A stretch of DNA of 64,000 nucleotides from Dactylosporangium fulvum (GCF_025137375.1 NZ_CP073720.1:3620501-3684500); one strand, 5' to 3'. Counted from the stretch's first letter, positions 30,825 to 40,261 are shown. A program made the numbers and translations. The notes: a model not told the origin generated them from the sequence alone.

Positions 30825-31649
30825 CTAGACCCCGCGGAGCTTCCGGCACACGATGCCGTCCCAGTAGGCGGACGCACCCAGGTCGTCCGCCAGGTACGAG
30901 ACCAGCACGACCCGCATGTAGGCGACGCCGTCGGGGACGACAGCACCCTCACCGATCAACTGCCGCAGCAGGAACCAGGAGCAGGTACCGCCGGGCGGGA
31001 ACACGACACCCTGCATGACCGTGTCGCCGACCGCCGTGGACGGGTACATGGAGGTGGGGTCTTTGTACCAAGACAGGTAAATCTCGGAGAACCCGCCGTC
31101 GAGAGTCAGCGGCGAGTTCACCACCCAGCCCGCAGCGGTCCACAACTCGCCCGGAAGGACCGGGATCGCTTCGGAGACGACGTACACCACCGATTCGCCG
31201 GCGCCCTGCTGGTTGATCTCCAGCCATTTCGTGCCGGTGATCGACCCCCAGCCGCTCGCGAGGTCGACCTTCACGTTCGATGACGCGCCGGAGATCACCG
31301 GCGTCCAGTACGACGGCGGCGACCCGGGCGAGTCCAGTTCGAACGAGGGGTTGGTGAGAACGTTGTCGCCGGCGATCGGTGACGTGCGGCCGAGAACAAC
31401 CTGCACGGAGCCCTGCTGGATGATCTGGACGATGTCGCCGAGGATCGGCTCGTACTGGGTGAGGCATGGCATGTCGACGAGTTCGCTGCGGCCGATGTCG
31501 ACAACGACCTGTGATGCGCCGAGGAGCTTGGTGACGCGCCCCGTGCGCAGCCGGGCGGGCTCCGGCGCCGAGTCGAGGGTTTCAGCGATCCCGGCCACGG
31601 CGGCACCTCCAATCAGTCCGGTGAGGGTGAGGAAGGTACGGCGGTTCAC
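30825..31649 (-). CDS. Minor tail protein with N-terminal twin-arginine-like signal (274 aa)
   Basis: The core is a typical siphophage minor tail: a small beta-barrel (GRVTKLLGASQVVVDIG, residues about 37-85), then a jelly-roll domain (NPSFELDSPG... to YWDGIVCRK). Uniquely, it begins NRRTFLTLTGLIGGAAVAG, a match to the Tat consensus RRxFL plus a hydrophobic h-region. There is no alternative start between the signal and the tail domain. The start overlaps the upstream stop by four bases. Confidence 0.78.
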   Translation of the reverse strand: MNRRTFLTLTGLIGGAAVAGIAETLDSAPEPARLRTGRVTKLLGASQVVVDIGRSELVDMPCLTQYEPILGDIVQIIQQGSVQVVLGRTSPIAGDNVLTNPSFELDSPGSPPSYWTPVISGASSNVKVDLASGWGSITGTKWLEINQQGAGESVVYVVSEAIPVLPGELWTAAGWVVNSPLTLDGGFSEIYLSWYKDPTSMYPSTAVGDTVMQGVVFPPGGTCSWFLLRQLIGEGAVVPDGVAYMRVVLVSYLADDLGASAYWDGIVCRKLRGV

Positions 31650-32752
31650 AGGTCACCGGCGTCTGGTTTGGTGGAGCGGGTGCCGACGGTCATGGCGCCA
31701 CCGTCGGGGTGCAGCGGCAGCGTGAACGTGTCCGCGATGTGGGTCTCGGCGGCGCCGGCGACGACGGCGGTGATGACGTCTCCGGCCTCCGCCGCCGGGT
31801 TAGGGACGCACGTGATGTTGCGGGTGCGGGTCGCGCCGACCGACCTGGCGAGCAGCGCATACCCGGCCGCTTCGGCTTGGGCGGCGTTCGTGACGAGCGG
31901 GTTGCGCAGGAATCGCGGCACCCGGCCGAACAGGCCGCCCACGAAGGTCGGGGAGGCGGGGTTGGCGTCCTCGGCGACGAACCGGAGCGGCAGGTCGCCG
32001 TTTGCCCTCTCCACGATTGTGACGACGACGTTGTAGACGCCGTCACGGGACACGCTGCGCCCGGCGGTGACGAGCGTCCCGTACGTGCCTTCGTTCGCCG
32101 TCCACTGCGGCGCGTCGTACAAGGTCGGCACCCGCCGGATGTGGAAGCCGCTGCCGTTCGGGACGGCGAACACTTCGGCGCCGATCGACGTCGCGAGGTC
32201 GTCGACGGCTTTACCGCGGTCGATGTCCCACATGAGCCCGGACGGGACGGTGGATGTCTGGTCGACTCCGGCGGCGACGTTGACGCTGGCGTCGGGGCAG
32301 GCCTCGAGCAGGAGTGTGGTGATGGCGGAGACGATGGTGGTGCCGGTCGGTGCGGCCCGGGGGGTTTCGAAGCGGGCGTCGTTGACGTCGGCCATCCGGT
32401 CTGAGCACCGTACTTCGATCTGCGCGTCGAACTGGTCGCTGTCGTCGATGGCGTCGACGCGGCCGTAGAAGATCGGCACGAGTTCTTGGGTGTCGCCGTA
32501 GTCGATGCCACGCCACGCCTGCAGGTATGTGCCGTACGGGGAGAGCAGGTCGGCGGGTTCGGTCGGGTACAGGTTTGCGGGGACGACGAGTTCGGCGGTG
32601 CGCCGGACCCGGTTCCGGGCGGTGACGTTGACGCTGCCTTCGGAGGTGTCGATGGTGCCGAGGAGGGTACCGCCGCGCCAGGCGTCGACGCGGCTGATCA
32701 CCTGGTGGGATTGGCTGAGGGCGGCCGCGAACCGGCTGGAGACAGTCCACAC
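31646..32752 (-). CDS. DUF5047-type minor tail (baseplate hub-like) protein
   Basis: 368 residues. RVDAWRGGTLLGTIDTSEGSVNV near the N-terminus and the RRTAELVVP segment match the DUF5047 tail family. A later region (about 110-240) resembles the hub beta-barrels of gp27/gpD-type proteins. It probably forms the tail tip between tape measure and receptor-binding proteins. Confidence 0.82.
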   Translation of the reverse strand: MWTVSSRFAAALSQSHQVISRVDAWRGGTLLGTIDTSEGSVNVTARNRVRRTAELVVPANLYPTEPADLLSPYGTYLQAWRGIDYGDTQELVPIFYGRVDAIDDSDQFDAQIEVRCSDRMADVNDARFETPRAAPTGTTIVSAITTLLLEACPDASVNVAAGVDQTSTVPSGLMWDIDRGKAVDDLATSIGAEVFAVPNGSGFHIRRVPTLYDAPQWTANEGTYGTLVTAGRSVSRDGVYNVVVTIVERANGDLPLRFVAEDANPASPTFVGGLFGRVPRFLRNPLVTNAAQAEAAGYALLARSVGATRTRNITCVPNPAAEAGDVITAVVAGAAETHIADTFTLPLHPDGGAMTVGTRSTKPDAGDL

Positions 32753-32857
32753 GGCTACACCGGGGCCGGACGGCCCAGTCGATGGCGCCGAACGCCGACT
32801 GACTGTAACCGGCCGGGGACTGTTCGCTGACGCCGGTCTGGGGCAACGTACAACGAC

Positions 32858-33466
32858 ATGCGTGCCCGCCCTTCGACGATTCTGATGGTTGCTGTCCTCG
32901 CGATTGGCGGGACCGGTGGCTGTGGTGGCCCCGACTCGGCGAAAACCGCTGATGGCACCTCGAGCGCCCCGGGTGTCTATAGCCCCGGCCCGGGTGTTGT
33001 CGTGCCGAGCTACACGCCGTCACCGAGCCGGTCGCCGCTGACCTGGCGGAACTGTGACCCGGCGAAGAGTGGTGTCCTTGACTATGCGCGCGAGGGCTGT
33101 GAGACCTCGTTCGCGGTCGACGCGTGCCAGGCGTCGAAGGCGTCAGGGGATGCGCTGCTTGACATGCTGATCGAGAACAAGGGCACGGTCGAGGAGGCGG
33201 ACCTGCAGGACTGCCCCCAGTTCCTGCCGACATGGCGGCGGGCGCAGGCCGGGTTCACCGACGGCGCGCACCTGGTCCCGGAGGATGTCAAGCCCGGCAC
33301 GTACGAGACGACCGGCGGTGTGAGCGACTGCTACTGGGAACGCAACCGCGGCGGAAAAATCTTGGCGAACAACCTCATCACCGGAGCCAGGTCGGCGAGG
33401 GTGACGGTGCAACAAGGTGATGAGACGCTCGTGACCCGCGGCTGCGGAAACTGGGTGCGGACGTAG
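32858..33466 (+). CDS. Lipoprotein cargo gene (moron) inside tail operon
   Basis: 202 residues on the opposite strand to all tail genes. The signal peptide ends in a lipobox-like IGGTGGC (Cys about 22). A Pro/Ser-rich spacer follows, then a C-terminal domain (about 135-202) beginning GAHLVPEDVKPGTYET and ending RGCGNWVRT, a module widespread in actinomycete surface lipoproteins. Two Cys pairs suggest disulfides. Lysogen-expressed phage lipoproteins often block superinfection. Stops four bases from the tape-measure stop. Confidence 0.75.
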   Translation: MRARPSTILMVAVLAIGGTGGCGGPDSAKTADGTSSAPGVYSPGPGVVVPSYTPSPSRSPLTWRNCDPAKSGVLDYAREGCETSFAVDACQASKASGDALLDMLIENKGTVEEADLQDCPQFLPTWRRAQAGFTDGAHLVPEDVKPGTYETTGGVSDCYWERNRGGKILANNLITGARSARVTVQQGDETLVTRGCGNWVRT

Positions 33467-33470
33467 GTCG

Positions 33471-36400
33471 TCAGGCCCTGACGCCGCCGCTGATCTGGCG
33501 GGCGATCTCCCCGGTTTTGCGTTCGACCCGGACGTCGATCATCGACACGAGGGCCTTCAGCTGCGGGTCGGCAGCGGACAGGACCACGTTGAACTCCGGC
33601 GCGTGCGCGGCGAGGGATGCCCGCTCCTGCGCGTTGGTCTGGACGAGCTCGCCGCCGTGGGTGCCGTTGTAGGCCAGGCTGAGCCCCTGGGGGAGGCGGC
33701 CGCCGGAGTCGTACACGCCGAACGGCAGCGAGTTGACGAGACCGCCGAGCGCCATGGCGATGTGGATGTGGTTGCGGTGCGCCTCCATCAACGCCGGGTT
33801 GAACGAGCCTTTGTTGACGCCGCGGGTGTAGGCGTAGTCGCGGGTCTTCGTGCGGTGGATCAGCTCGAGCGGGCGGCGCGCGGCAAGGAACGTGGCGAGG
33901 GCGTCCTGGTTGTAGCCCATCCAGTCGACTCCGCGCCCACTTCCGTGCCACAGCGGGTCGCCGGGCCGGTACGCGTTGCCGAAGCTGCCGCTCAGCGGGC
34001 CGGTGGCCTTGATCAGTGCGACGACCTGCCGCCACACGCCCGAGTCGCCACGCGACGCGCTGGGTGACCTCGGCCACGGCGGGAACCCGCCACCGGAACT
34101 GCTGGCCATGGCGCGGGCGACCGCTGCGGCGACGTCGCCCCGGCTCGGGATGCGCGTGTTCTCGACGGTGGTCGGGAACGGGTAGTGCTCGGTGAGCAGT
34201 TGCTGGACGAGTCCGCCGTCGGCGTAGCCGGGGGCCGTCGTCCGGGGTAGTGCCCGGCGGCGGATGGCCTCCATGAAGCCTTGGCCGTAGTAGTCGACGG
34301 ACGCGGCCGGCTGCACAAACTCGCCATTGGACAGCCAGAACGGCGCGCCGGTAGTGCGTTCCATGGCGGGCACGTCGTCGGAGGTGCCCGTCCCGGGTCC
34401 GACGACCGGGCCGCCGGTGTGCAGATATCCTGCCCGGGACTGGCCGGGGCCGCTCGGCGCCCGGACCTGCGGTGCGATTTTGTCGCGGGCCTCGCCGAGG
34501 GTGATACCCGTACGCAGCGCCAACTGGTAGGCCAGCAGTTCGTCGAGCTGGGCCTTCGTGGTCTGCATGCCACGGATCGACACGTCGGTCGTGGCTGACG
34601 TCGGCACCTGCCCGTAGATTCGGATCAGGTTCTCGGTGGCCTTCTGGTCGACGCCCTTCTGTGCCGTTTTCGCCCGAAGCTTGTCGATTTCAGCTTGGTG
34701 TTTCCGGGTCGCTTCCTCGACCGACATGCCGTTCGCGACGTTCGCGCGGTATGTCGCGTTGATCGCGTTCAGCTGCTCGCGGAGACTTTCCCGCAGCCGC
34801 AAACCCGCCTCGGTGTTGATGTCGAGCTGCTTCGCGCCTTTCCCGGTGATCGTCGCCCGATCGTCGAGCACCTTGTTCGCCGCCTGGACCGCCCGCGCCT
34901 GCGCAACCGCCGCCTCGTCGGCGTCGCGGGCCGCGCCGAACAATGCATCCTCGGCCTGCTTGAGCGCGGTCGCCTTGTCGGCCGCTGTTGACGTGCGGTC
35001 GGCGAGGACCTGATACGCGTCGGCGAGCGACCTCACCGGCCCGGGCGCGTCCCGGAAAATCTGGTTCATCGCGGACTGCTCCGCGTGCAGTTCTTCCGTC
35101 AGTCGGTTCGCTTCGGCGTTGGCGTCGTTCGACTGCGTGAATGCGTCGCGCATCTTCGACAGGGCGTCGGCCCGGTCCAGGTGTTTCCGAGACGCCGCGT
35201 TCTCCGCGTCGGCACCCTTCCGGGCCTCGCCGGCGGCGACTTTCTCACGCAGGATCTGCTCGTCGAGCGCCCGGATGACCTCCGCGCGGGCTTGGCGGTC
35301 ACCGTTGAGACCGCGCACCAGCGTCTCCGTCGCGACCCCCGCGTCCCGGGACGCGTCGACCAGGCCCCGCAGCGCGGCATTCTGGCGCAGCAGCGCCGAC
35401 GCCTGCTCGGTTGCCGCCGGCGTCAGCCCGTTTTTGAGGATCTCGGCGTACTGGCTCGCACCCTGACGGATGTCGTTGATCTGCGCTTTTGCCTTCTGGC
35501 TTTCCGCAACGAAATAGCCGATCGCCAGGCCCACGACGGTGAGCGCAGCCACGAACGGCCCGCCCATGAACCCCGACGCGGCGCCCAGTGCCCGCTGCAT
35601 GCCCGTCGTTGCCCGGCCCGCTTCGTCAGTCACCGTCCGGAAGGTGACCATCGAAGCGACGCCCTGAACCATCCGGGAGCCGAGCACGGCTTGCGCGCCG
35701 GCCGTGAGCAGCGCGGCCGTCTTGTACGCGGTGAGCGCGGCGGCCAGCGCGGTCAGGACCGGGACCGGGATCGCGTTGATGACCTGGGCGAGAATGCGCA
35801 GTTCGGTGACGACGACAGAACCGACGGGGGCGTAGGCCTGGGTGATCCGCAGCCCAGTCGTCGCCAGTTCGCCGAGCAGCCGCATGACCCGGGGGCCTTC
35901 AAGCTGGACGAACTGGACAAAATTCTGGAAGCCTCGGTTCTGGTCCAGGCCACGCGACCAGTTGACGAACCGCCCGGTCAGGCTGAGGATGCCCTCGCCG
36001 ACTCGCCGCTCGACCAGCGCAAACTGCAACAAGATACGGGCGCCGCCCTCGGCGACGTTGACGCCCGCCTCATACATCAGGTTCAGTGTTGGAACAGCCT
36101 GGTCGCCGATGAACGCTATGAACCGGCGCCAGAACGGGTCGGTGAAGGTTCGGGCCGCCCGGACCTCCAAGTTGCCGATGCCGCCCGCGACCGCACCGAC
36201 CCACCTGTTCAGGTCGGCGAAGTACGGCAGAACCATCTCGATCGACTGCTGCGCCCCCGGCAGCACGCCGTTCATGGCGGTCTCTTGCAGCTCATCGAGC
36301 TGTGGCTTCAGTCCGAACAGGAACCGCGCGAACCGCTGCCCAGACACCGGCAGCTGATTCAGGGTGTCGTCGAGCTTGTCCAGAGCGGAACCGGCTGTAG

Positions 36401-37850
36401 CCGCCGAAGCGACGGTCGCCGCCGCGGCGGACCGTTGCGCGTTTGCGACCGCCTGCTGTGCTTGGGCGATCGCGAACGCCTGCTGCCGTGCCGTCGACGC
36501 AGCCTGCTCCCGGGCATGCGTGATGGCCCGTTCGGCTTGCGCGATCCGCTCCTGCGACTGGGCGACCGCGTCGAGGGCGTCCCGGACCCGCCGCGACCCC
36601 TCGACCCCCGTCCGGTCGTTGCGGGCCTTCTCGTCGGCGAGCCGCCGGCCGCCGGCTGCAAGTTCGTCCTGCCGGATGCGGGCCTCTTCGAGCGCAAGCT
36701 GGGTCTGCTCGCCGCCGAACCGGGCGAACTCCGACTCCAGCCGCTGCACCTCCGCGGCGGCCTTCCGCTGGTCGACGGCGTTGTGCCGCAGCCGGTTCGC
36801 TGTGTCTTCCTGGGCCCGGCGCTCCTCCTCGCGGGCGTCGTTGAGCTTCTCCTGGGCCCGGCGGGCTTCATCCTGCGCGCGGCCAAACGCCCGTTCCGCG
36901 TCGGCGATCTGCTGCAACGACCGGCGGCGCGCGTCTTCAGCGTTCGCCCGGGTGTTCGCCAGCGACGCCTCCGCGGACCGAACCTGGTCAGCGGTCGACG
37001 CCAGCGACTTCTGCTGCTGGGCGACGGTGTTCCCGGTCTTCGCTTCGGCCTGCTCGGCATCGCTGAGGGCCTTGACCGCGTCGCCGATCCCGCGGAACGC
37101 CAAGGCGAGCACACCGACGGCGGGCGCCGCGGACAGTGCGGCCGACCCGAGCGTGACGATCGCCGCGGTGCCGGCCGCCGCGGCCGGCACGATCGCCGGA
37201 CCCAGGGCGAGCGCAGCGGCGATCAGCCCCTGCATGCCATTCGCCGCGGCGTCGGCGTTCGAGTCGACGTCAACCCGGGCGTTTGCCCGGCGGCCGTCAA
37301 GCCGGTCCAGTTCCCGCTGCAGACGCATCAGTTCGATCGCCGCGTTCGCGGTGTCGACCCGCACCTGCGCGTCCGGCGACGACGCCGCCACCCGGTCCAG
37401 TGCGGTCTGCAGCCGGCGGACTTCGGCGAGCGCCTCGGCCGAGGAGATGTCGACACCGACGCGTCGGGTCGACAGTCGGGCCAGGTCGTTGTGCAGGTCC
37501 CGGATCTGCTGTTCGGCTTCGTTGGTGGCGACACCGATCTGCGGTCTGGGCAGGGACCGCAGTGCTGCCTCGATCCGGCGGCGGGCCGTGTCGGCGAACG
37601 TGCCGCCGAACTCGTTGCCCTGCCGGCCTCCCTGGGTTCGCAGGCCCCGCCCGCCGTCTGCGAGGCCGTCGCGGACGCTGCGGGCGATTCGGTCAGCGAT
37701 CGCCCGGCCGATCCGGTCGCCGAGTTCGGCGCCGGCCGCTGTCGCGCCGGCCTGGTTGTCGGCGACGAACCTTGCCCAGAAGCCGTGGGAGTCGGGGATG
37801 ACCTTGACGTATACGGTCCCTGCGTTGATCCCTTCGTCCTCGGCGGCCAT
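33471..37850 (-). CDS. Tail tape measure protein with embedded M15-like peptidase
   Basis: 1459 residues. The N-terminus VYVKVIPDSHGFWARF is typical of actinophage tape measures, followed by long Ala/Arg/Glu coiled coils (about 230-460) and hydrophobic segments in the middle. Near residues 1270-1370 lie HGSGRGVDWMG and HRNHIHIAM, the zinc-ligand motifs of an M15-type peptidase. This would cut peptidoglycan at infection. At about 0.15 nm per residue the tail would be roughly 200 nm. Confidence 0.93.
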   Translation of the reverse strand: MAAEDEGINAGTVYVKVIPDSHGFWARFVADNQAGATAAGAELGDRIGRAIADRIARSVRDGLADGGRGLRTQGGRQGNEFGGTFADTARRRIEAALRSLPRPQIGVATNEAEQQIRDLHNDLARLSTRRVGVDISSAEALAEVRRLQTALDRVAASSPDAQVRVDTANAAIELMRLQRELDRLDGRRANARVDVDSNADAAANGMQGLIAAALALGPAIVPAAAAGTAAIVTLGSAALSAAPAVGVLALAFRGIGDAVKALSDAEQAEAKTGNTVAQQQKSLASTADQVRSAEASLANTRANAEDARRRSLQQIADAERAFGRAQDEARRAQEKLNDAREEERRAQEDTANRLRHNAVDQRKAAAEVQRLESEFARFGGEQTQLALEEARIRQDELAAGGRRLADEKARNDRTGVEGSRRVRDALDAVAQSQERIAQAERAITHAREQAASTARQQAFAIAQAQQAVANAQRSAAAATVASAATAGSALDKLDDTLNQLPVSGQRFARFLFGLKPQLDELQETAMNGVLPGAQQSIEMVLPYFADLNRWVGAVAGGIGNLEVRAARTFTDPFWRRFIAFIGDQAVPTLNLMYEAGVNVAEGGARILLQFALVERRVGEGILSLTGRFVNWSRGLDQNRGFQNFVQFVQLEGPRVMRLLGELATTGLRITQAYAPVGSVVVTELRILAQVINAIPVPVLTALAAALTAYKTAALLTAGAQAVLGSRMVQGVASMVTFRTVTDEAGRATTGMQRALGAASGFMGGPFVAALTVVGLAIGYFVAESQKAKAQINDIRQGASQYAEILKNGLTPAATEQASALLRQNAALRGLVDASRDAGVATETLVRGLNGDRQARAEVIRALDEQILREKVAAGEARKGADAENAASRKHLDRADALSKMRDAFTQSNDANAEANRLTEELHAEQSAMNQIFRDAPGPVRSLADAYQVLADRTSTAADKATALKQAEDALFGAARDADEAAVAQARAVQAANKVLDDRATITGKGAKQLDINTEAGLRLRESLREQLNAINATYRANVANGMSVEEATRKHQAEIDKLRAKTAQKGVDQKATENLIRIYGQVPTSATTDVSIRGMQTTKAQLDELLAYQLALRTGITLGEARDKIAPQVRAPSGPGQSRAGYLHTGGPVVGPGTGTSDDVPAMERTTGAPFWLSNGEFVQPAASVDYYGQGFMEAIRRRALPRTTAPGYADGGLVQQLLTEHYPFPTTVENTRIPSRGDVAAAVARAMASSSGGGFPPWPRSPSASRGDSGVWRQVVALIKATGPLSGSFGNAYRPGDPLWHGSGRGVDWMGYNQDALATFLAARRPLELIHRTKTRDYAYTRGVNKGSFNPALMEAHRNHIHIAMALGGLVNSLPFGVYDSGGRLPQGLSLAYNGTHGGELVQTNAQERASLAAHAPEFNVVLSAADPQLKALVSMIDVRVERKTGEIARQISGGVRA

Positions 37851-37870
37851 CGACTACCCCCTTCCTGCGG

Positions 37871-38682
37871 CTATCCGTTGGGGTTGTCGATGGTGTAGCT
37901 GTGCAGTTCGGCGTGTTCGCGGGCGATCGCCTCGATCATCGCTTTCACGGCCGGGTTGGATCTGGCACGGCGGCGTCCGCGAATGATCCCGGGCCGGTGG
38001 TATGGCTCGGGTGGTTTCTCGTAGGCGTGCAACGCCCAGGCGACGACGCCGAGCCGGTCGATCGCTTCCGCCAGCAGCAGGTCGGTGTGCGACCAGGTGC
38101 CGTGAGACGTTGGCGGGGTGGCTGCCATCTCGACCAGGTCGTCGTCGCTGAGTGCGTTGCGGATGGCGGTCTTGTAGAGCGACTCGCCGGGTAGCGAGTC
38201 GAGGAGCACGTCGAGGCGCCGCAGGGTGAGCCGGGACGTGCCGCCGCCTTTGCGTAGCAAATCCCGCAGGTCGATGCCCTTGAGAAAAAGGTCGCCTTCG
38301 ATCTGCCGGGTGTAGCGGATTATCTGGTCGGCAAGGCGCGCCGCGACGCGAAAGGGATGCCGGTCACCTTCTCCAGATCGGCGAAGAACGCGATCACCTG
38401 ACGGTTCGTCGGGTCGACCTTCACCCACACCTTGGCGAAGTCGTCCCCGGCGAGGATCTTGCTCGCCCAGGCGGTGACCCGGCCGAACGACAGGTCATCG
38501 TCCGCCGACGCCGGCCAGTCCAGGAAATGCTTGACCCGGACCGCGGTGTCGGCAAACGGCACGATCTCGATCTCGTCGGCGGCGTCCGGCTCCGCGGCGA
38601 CCTCGGCGCGCAGGGCGTCGACGTCGCCGCGGTCCGACGTGTCAGCGTCCGCGGTGGCGGGCGCGGTTTCGGGGGTTGTCAC
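37871..38682 (-). CDS. Tail assembly chaperone fusion (G-T), made by -1 frameshift
   Basis: The short chaperone (38320-38682) is joined to the downstream frame (to 37871) by a -1 slip, giving about 269 residues. After the shift the reading continues RVAARLADQIIRYTRQ and ends YTIDNPNG. The downstream frame has no convincing start of its own. Overlapping frames directly before the tape measure gene are a hallmark of siphophages. The ratio of short to long product controls tail assembly in lambda-like phages. Confidence 0.85.
38320..38682 (-). CDS. Tail assembly chaperone, short form
   Basis: 120 residues. Acidic, Ala/Asp-rich N-terminus, then FLDWPASADDDLSFGRVTAW, a typical gpG-like core, and DLEKVTGIPF near the frameshift site. 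Ends ten residues after the slippery heptamer. Lies between the tail tube gene and the tape measure. Confidence 0.87.
   Translation of the reverse strand: MTTPETAPATADADTSDRGDVDALRAEVAAEPDAADEIEIVPFADTAVRVKHFLDWPASADDDLSFGRVTAWASKILAGDDFAKVWVKVDPTNRQVIAFFADLEKVTGIPFASRRALPTR
38350..38356 (-). other. CCCTTTC -1 frameshift slippery heptamer
   Basis: Read on the minus strand in the chaperone frame as C CCT TTC, fitting the X-XXY-YYZ rule. The downstream frame is open across it and continues for about 160 codons. Stable GC-rich sequence follows and could form the stimulatory structure. Confidence 0.8.
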
Positions 38683-38690
38683 AGGCTCTC

Positions 38691-39269
38691 CTAGCCGAGG
38701 TTGGGCAGGGCGAACAGCGGGTAGACGGTGTTCCCGGACGTGTCCGGGTAGGCGGTGAGGGTCACGCCCCAGTCGAGAGACTCACTGTTGGCGATCTTCA
38801 GGTCGGTCTGTGCGGTGACCTCGACCTGCGGGAAGTACAGCCGCATCCGGTTGGTGGCGTCGACCATGTCCGCGACGAGCGCGTACAGCTGCCGGGTGTA
38901 GTTGCCGCCGGTGGTGCCGAACGCGCCGGTGACCGCAGTCGGGGTGATCGAGTTGAGGGCCTTGCGCCAGAACACCTCCATGACGCGGGCGTTCGTCTCG
39001 CCGAACACGACGTCGATCGTCATCTCCTGCTCGGTGACGAGCGTCCGCTGGATCGACGTCGACCCGTAGAACTTCTTCTTCGTCGTAGAGAGGCTCTGCT
39101 TGACCGAGATCCCGGCCTCGGTGATGCCGCCCATGTTCTGCCAGGCGACGGCCAGCGCGGTCGTCGCGTCGGTCGGGGCCGTCGACCCGGTGGGGGCCAT
39201 CCAGACGAGGCCGGTGCCATCCGCGCCGGTGGCGCTGATGCCGGCGAGCAGGTTCCTGTTGTCGCTCAC
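38691..39269 (-). CDS. Major tail (tube) protein
   Basis: 192 residues from GTG 39269 with AAAGGA upstream. LVWMAPTGSTAPTDATTAL, the WGVTLTAYPD strand near the C-terminus and the beta-rich middle are typical of tube proteins that polymerise around the tape measure. Position just before the chaperone pair is canonical. Confidence 0.88.
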   Translation of the reverse strand: MSDNRNLLAGISATGADGTGLVWMAPTGSTAPTDATTALAVAWQNMGGITEAGISVKQSLSTTKKKFYGSTSIQRTLVTEQEMTIDVVFGETNARVMEVFWRKALNSITPTAVTGAFGTTGGNYTRQLYALVADMVDATNRMRLYFPQVEVTAQTDLKIANSESLDWGVTLTAYPDTSGNTVYPLFALPNLG

Positions 39270-39289
39270 GGCGCGGTCCTTTCAGGTGC

Positions 39290-39325
39290 ACGAAAAGACC
39301 CCGGCCGCGTGGAACGGTCCGGGGT
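39290..39325 (-). terminator. Hairpin with T-rich tail upstream of major tail gene
   Basis: On the minus strand arms ACCCCGG (39325-39319) and CCGGGGT (39304-39298) are followed by CTTTTC. This looks like a weak intrinsic terminator or an RNA processing/protection element between the tail terminator and tail tube genes; full termination would silence the tail genes, so read-through is expected. Confidence 0.5.
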
Positions 39326-39343
39326 GCGAATTGGGTGCTGGTG

Positions 39344-39760
39344 TCAGCCGATGCCGGCGTATTGGTGCACGGTCAGCTGGTATCGGGCGCTGGTCCGGAA
39401 CACAGCCGACGCGGACCACGGCAGGAGTTGCGGCGCGGACAGGGTTTCGACCCGTCCGACGACTGCCCCGCCGTGCATGTACCGGGGGAGTTTCGTCCGG
39501 AGCGCGGCGCGGACGTCCTCGCCGAGCCGTTCGGCGGTGTCCTCGGTGGAGGCGAACACGTCGATCTGGATGCGTGGCCGGTCGATGGTGAGCTTGTCGT
39601 CGGTGCCACCGAACCGAACGACGACGAGCAGCGGCACGTTGTGCGCCAGGTTGCCGGGTGGCCGACGGTGCACGTTCTTGAACGCGGCAACCTGGTCGGT
39701 TTCGCCGAGCTCGGCGAGGAACGCTTTGAGGAGCGCATATGCGGTGACGTAGCCGGCCAC
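39344..39760 (-). CDS. Tail terminator / neck protein (138 aa)
   Basis: Alpha/beta protein: a helix TAYALLKAFLAELG, then strands NVPLLVVVRFGG and RIQIDVFAST with an ERLGEDVRAALRTKL helix. This is the usual order for gpU-like tail terminator proteins. Directly upstream of the tail tube. Confidence 0.75.
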   Translation of the reverse strand: MAGYVTAYALLKAFLAELGETDQVAAFKNVHRRPPGNLAHNVPLLVVVRFGGTDDKLTIDRPRIQIDVFASTEDTAERLGEDVRAALRTKLPRYMHGGAVVGRVETLSAPQLLPWSASAVFRTSARYQLTVHQYAGIG

Positions 39761-39783
39761 GACGTCCCCTCAGCGGATCGGTG

Positions 39784-40245
39784 TCAGGTGGTGGTGTCCG
39801 CGGCGCCGGACTGGTCGTCTGGCTTCGTGGCTGCCGTGTCGGCGGGCGCGGGAGCCGCTTCAGCGCTGCCGGCGGTGTCCGGGGTGCCGGCAGGCAGGGC
39901 GGCCGGGTTGACCGCCAGCGGCTCCGGCTGCGTCTGCTTGGCCGCTGAGCGTCGCCGCGACCGGGTGGTGGGGGGTCGCGTGTCCACTTGGTCGACTGGC
40001 TGAGCCGAGGCCTGGTCGCCGGTCACGCTGGTGTCCGAGCCGGAGTCTGAGTCGGAGCCCGGGCTGGCCCCGTCCTCCTGGTCGCGGTCGTAGGTGTCGA
40101 GCTCGTCGTCGGACGGTTCCCGCGCGGTGCCGGCCTGGAGCATCTGCACCGCGACCTCGTCGGGTAGATCCTCGACCCTGCCCATGCGGTCCCGGTCCAT
40201 GTCGGTGTTGTCAGCGTTCGGGACGACAACGATCGTGACGAGCAT
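39784..40245 (-). CDS. Acidic low-complexity head-tail region protein (153 aa)
   Basis: ATG 40245. A folded start (MLVTIVVVPNADNTDMDRDR, then DLPDEVAVQMLQAGTARE) is followed by about 100 residues of disordered Ser/Asp/Ala/Pro sequence. Such proteins recur near neck genes in actinophages. Function unknown. Confidence 0.65.
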   Translation of the reverse strand: MLVTIVVVPNADNTDMDRDRMGRVEDLPDEVAVQMLQAGTAREPSDDELDTYDRDQEDGASPGSDSDSGSDTSVTGDQASAQPVDQVDTRPPTTRSRRRSAAKQTQPEPLAVNPAALPAGTPDTAGSAEAAPAPADTAATKPDDQSGAADTTT

Positions 40246-40261
40246 CGCGGCTCCTCCGTGC

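Noticed and set aside
35085..37898. 937-codon plus-strand open frame opposite the tape measure gene
   Set aside because: Long antisense frames are expected in high-GC coding DNA. The product is Arg/Gly/Val-rich without domains, while the minus strand gives a clear tape measure protein.
36364..37986. 540-codon Ser/Ala/Arg-rich plus-strand frame
   Set aside because: Shadow of the coiled-coil part of the tape measure gene; composition is the typical third-position artefact.
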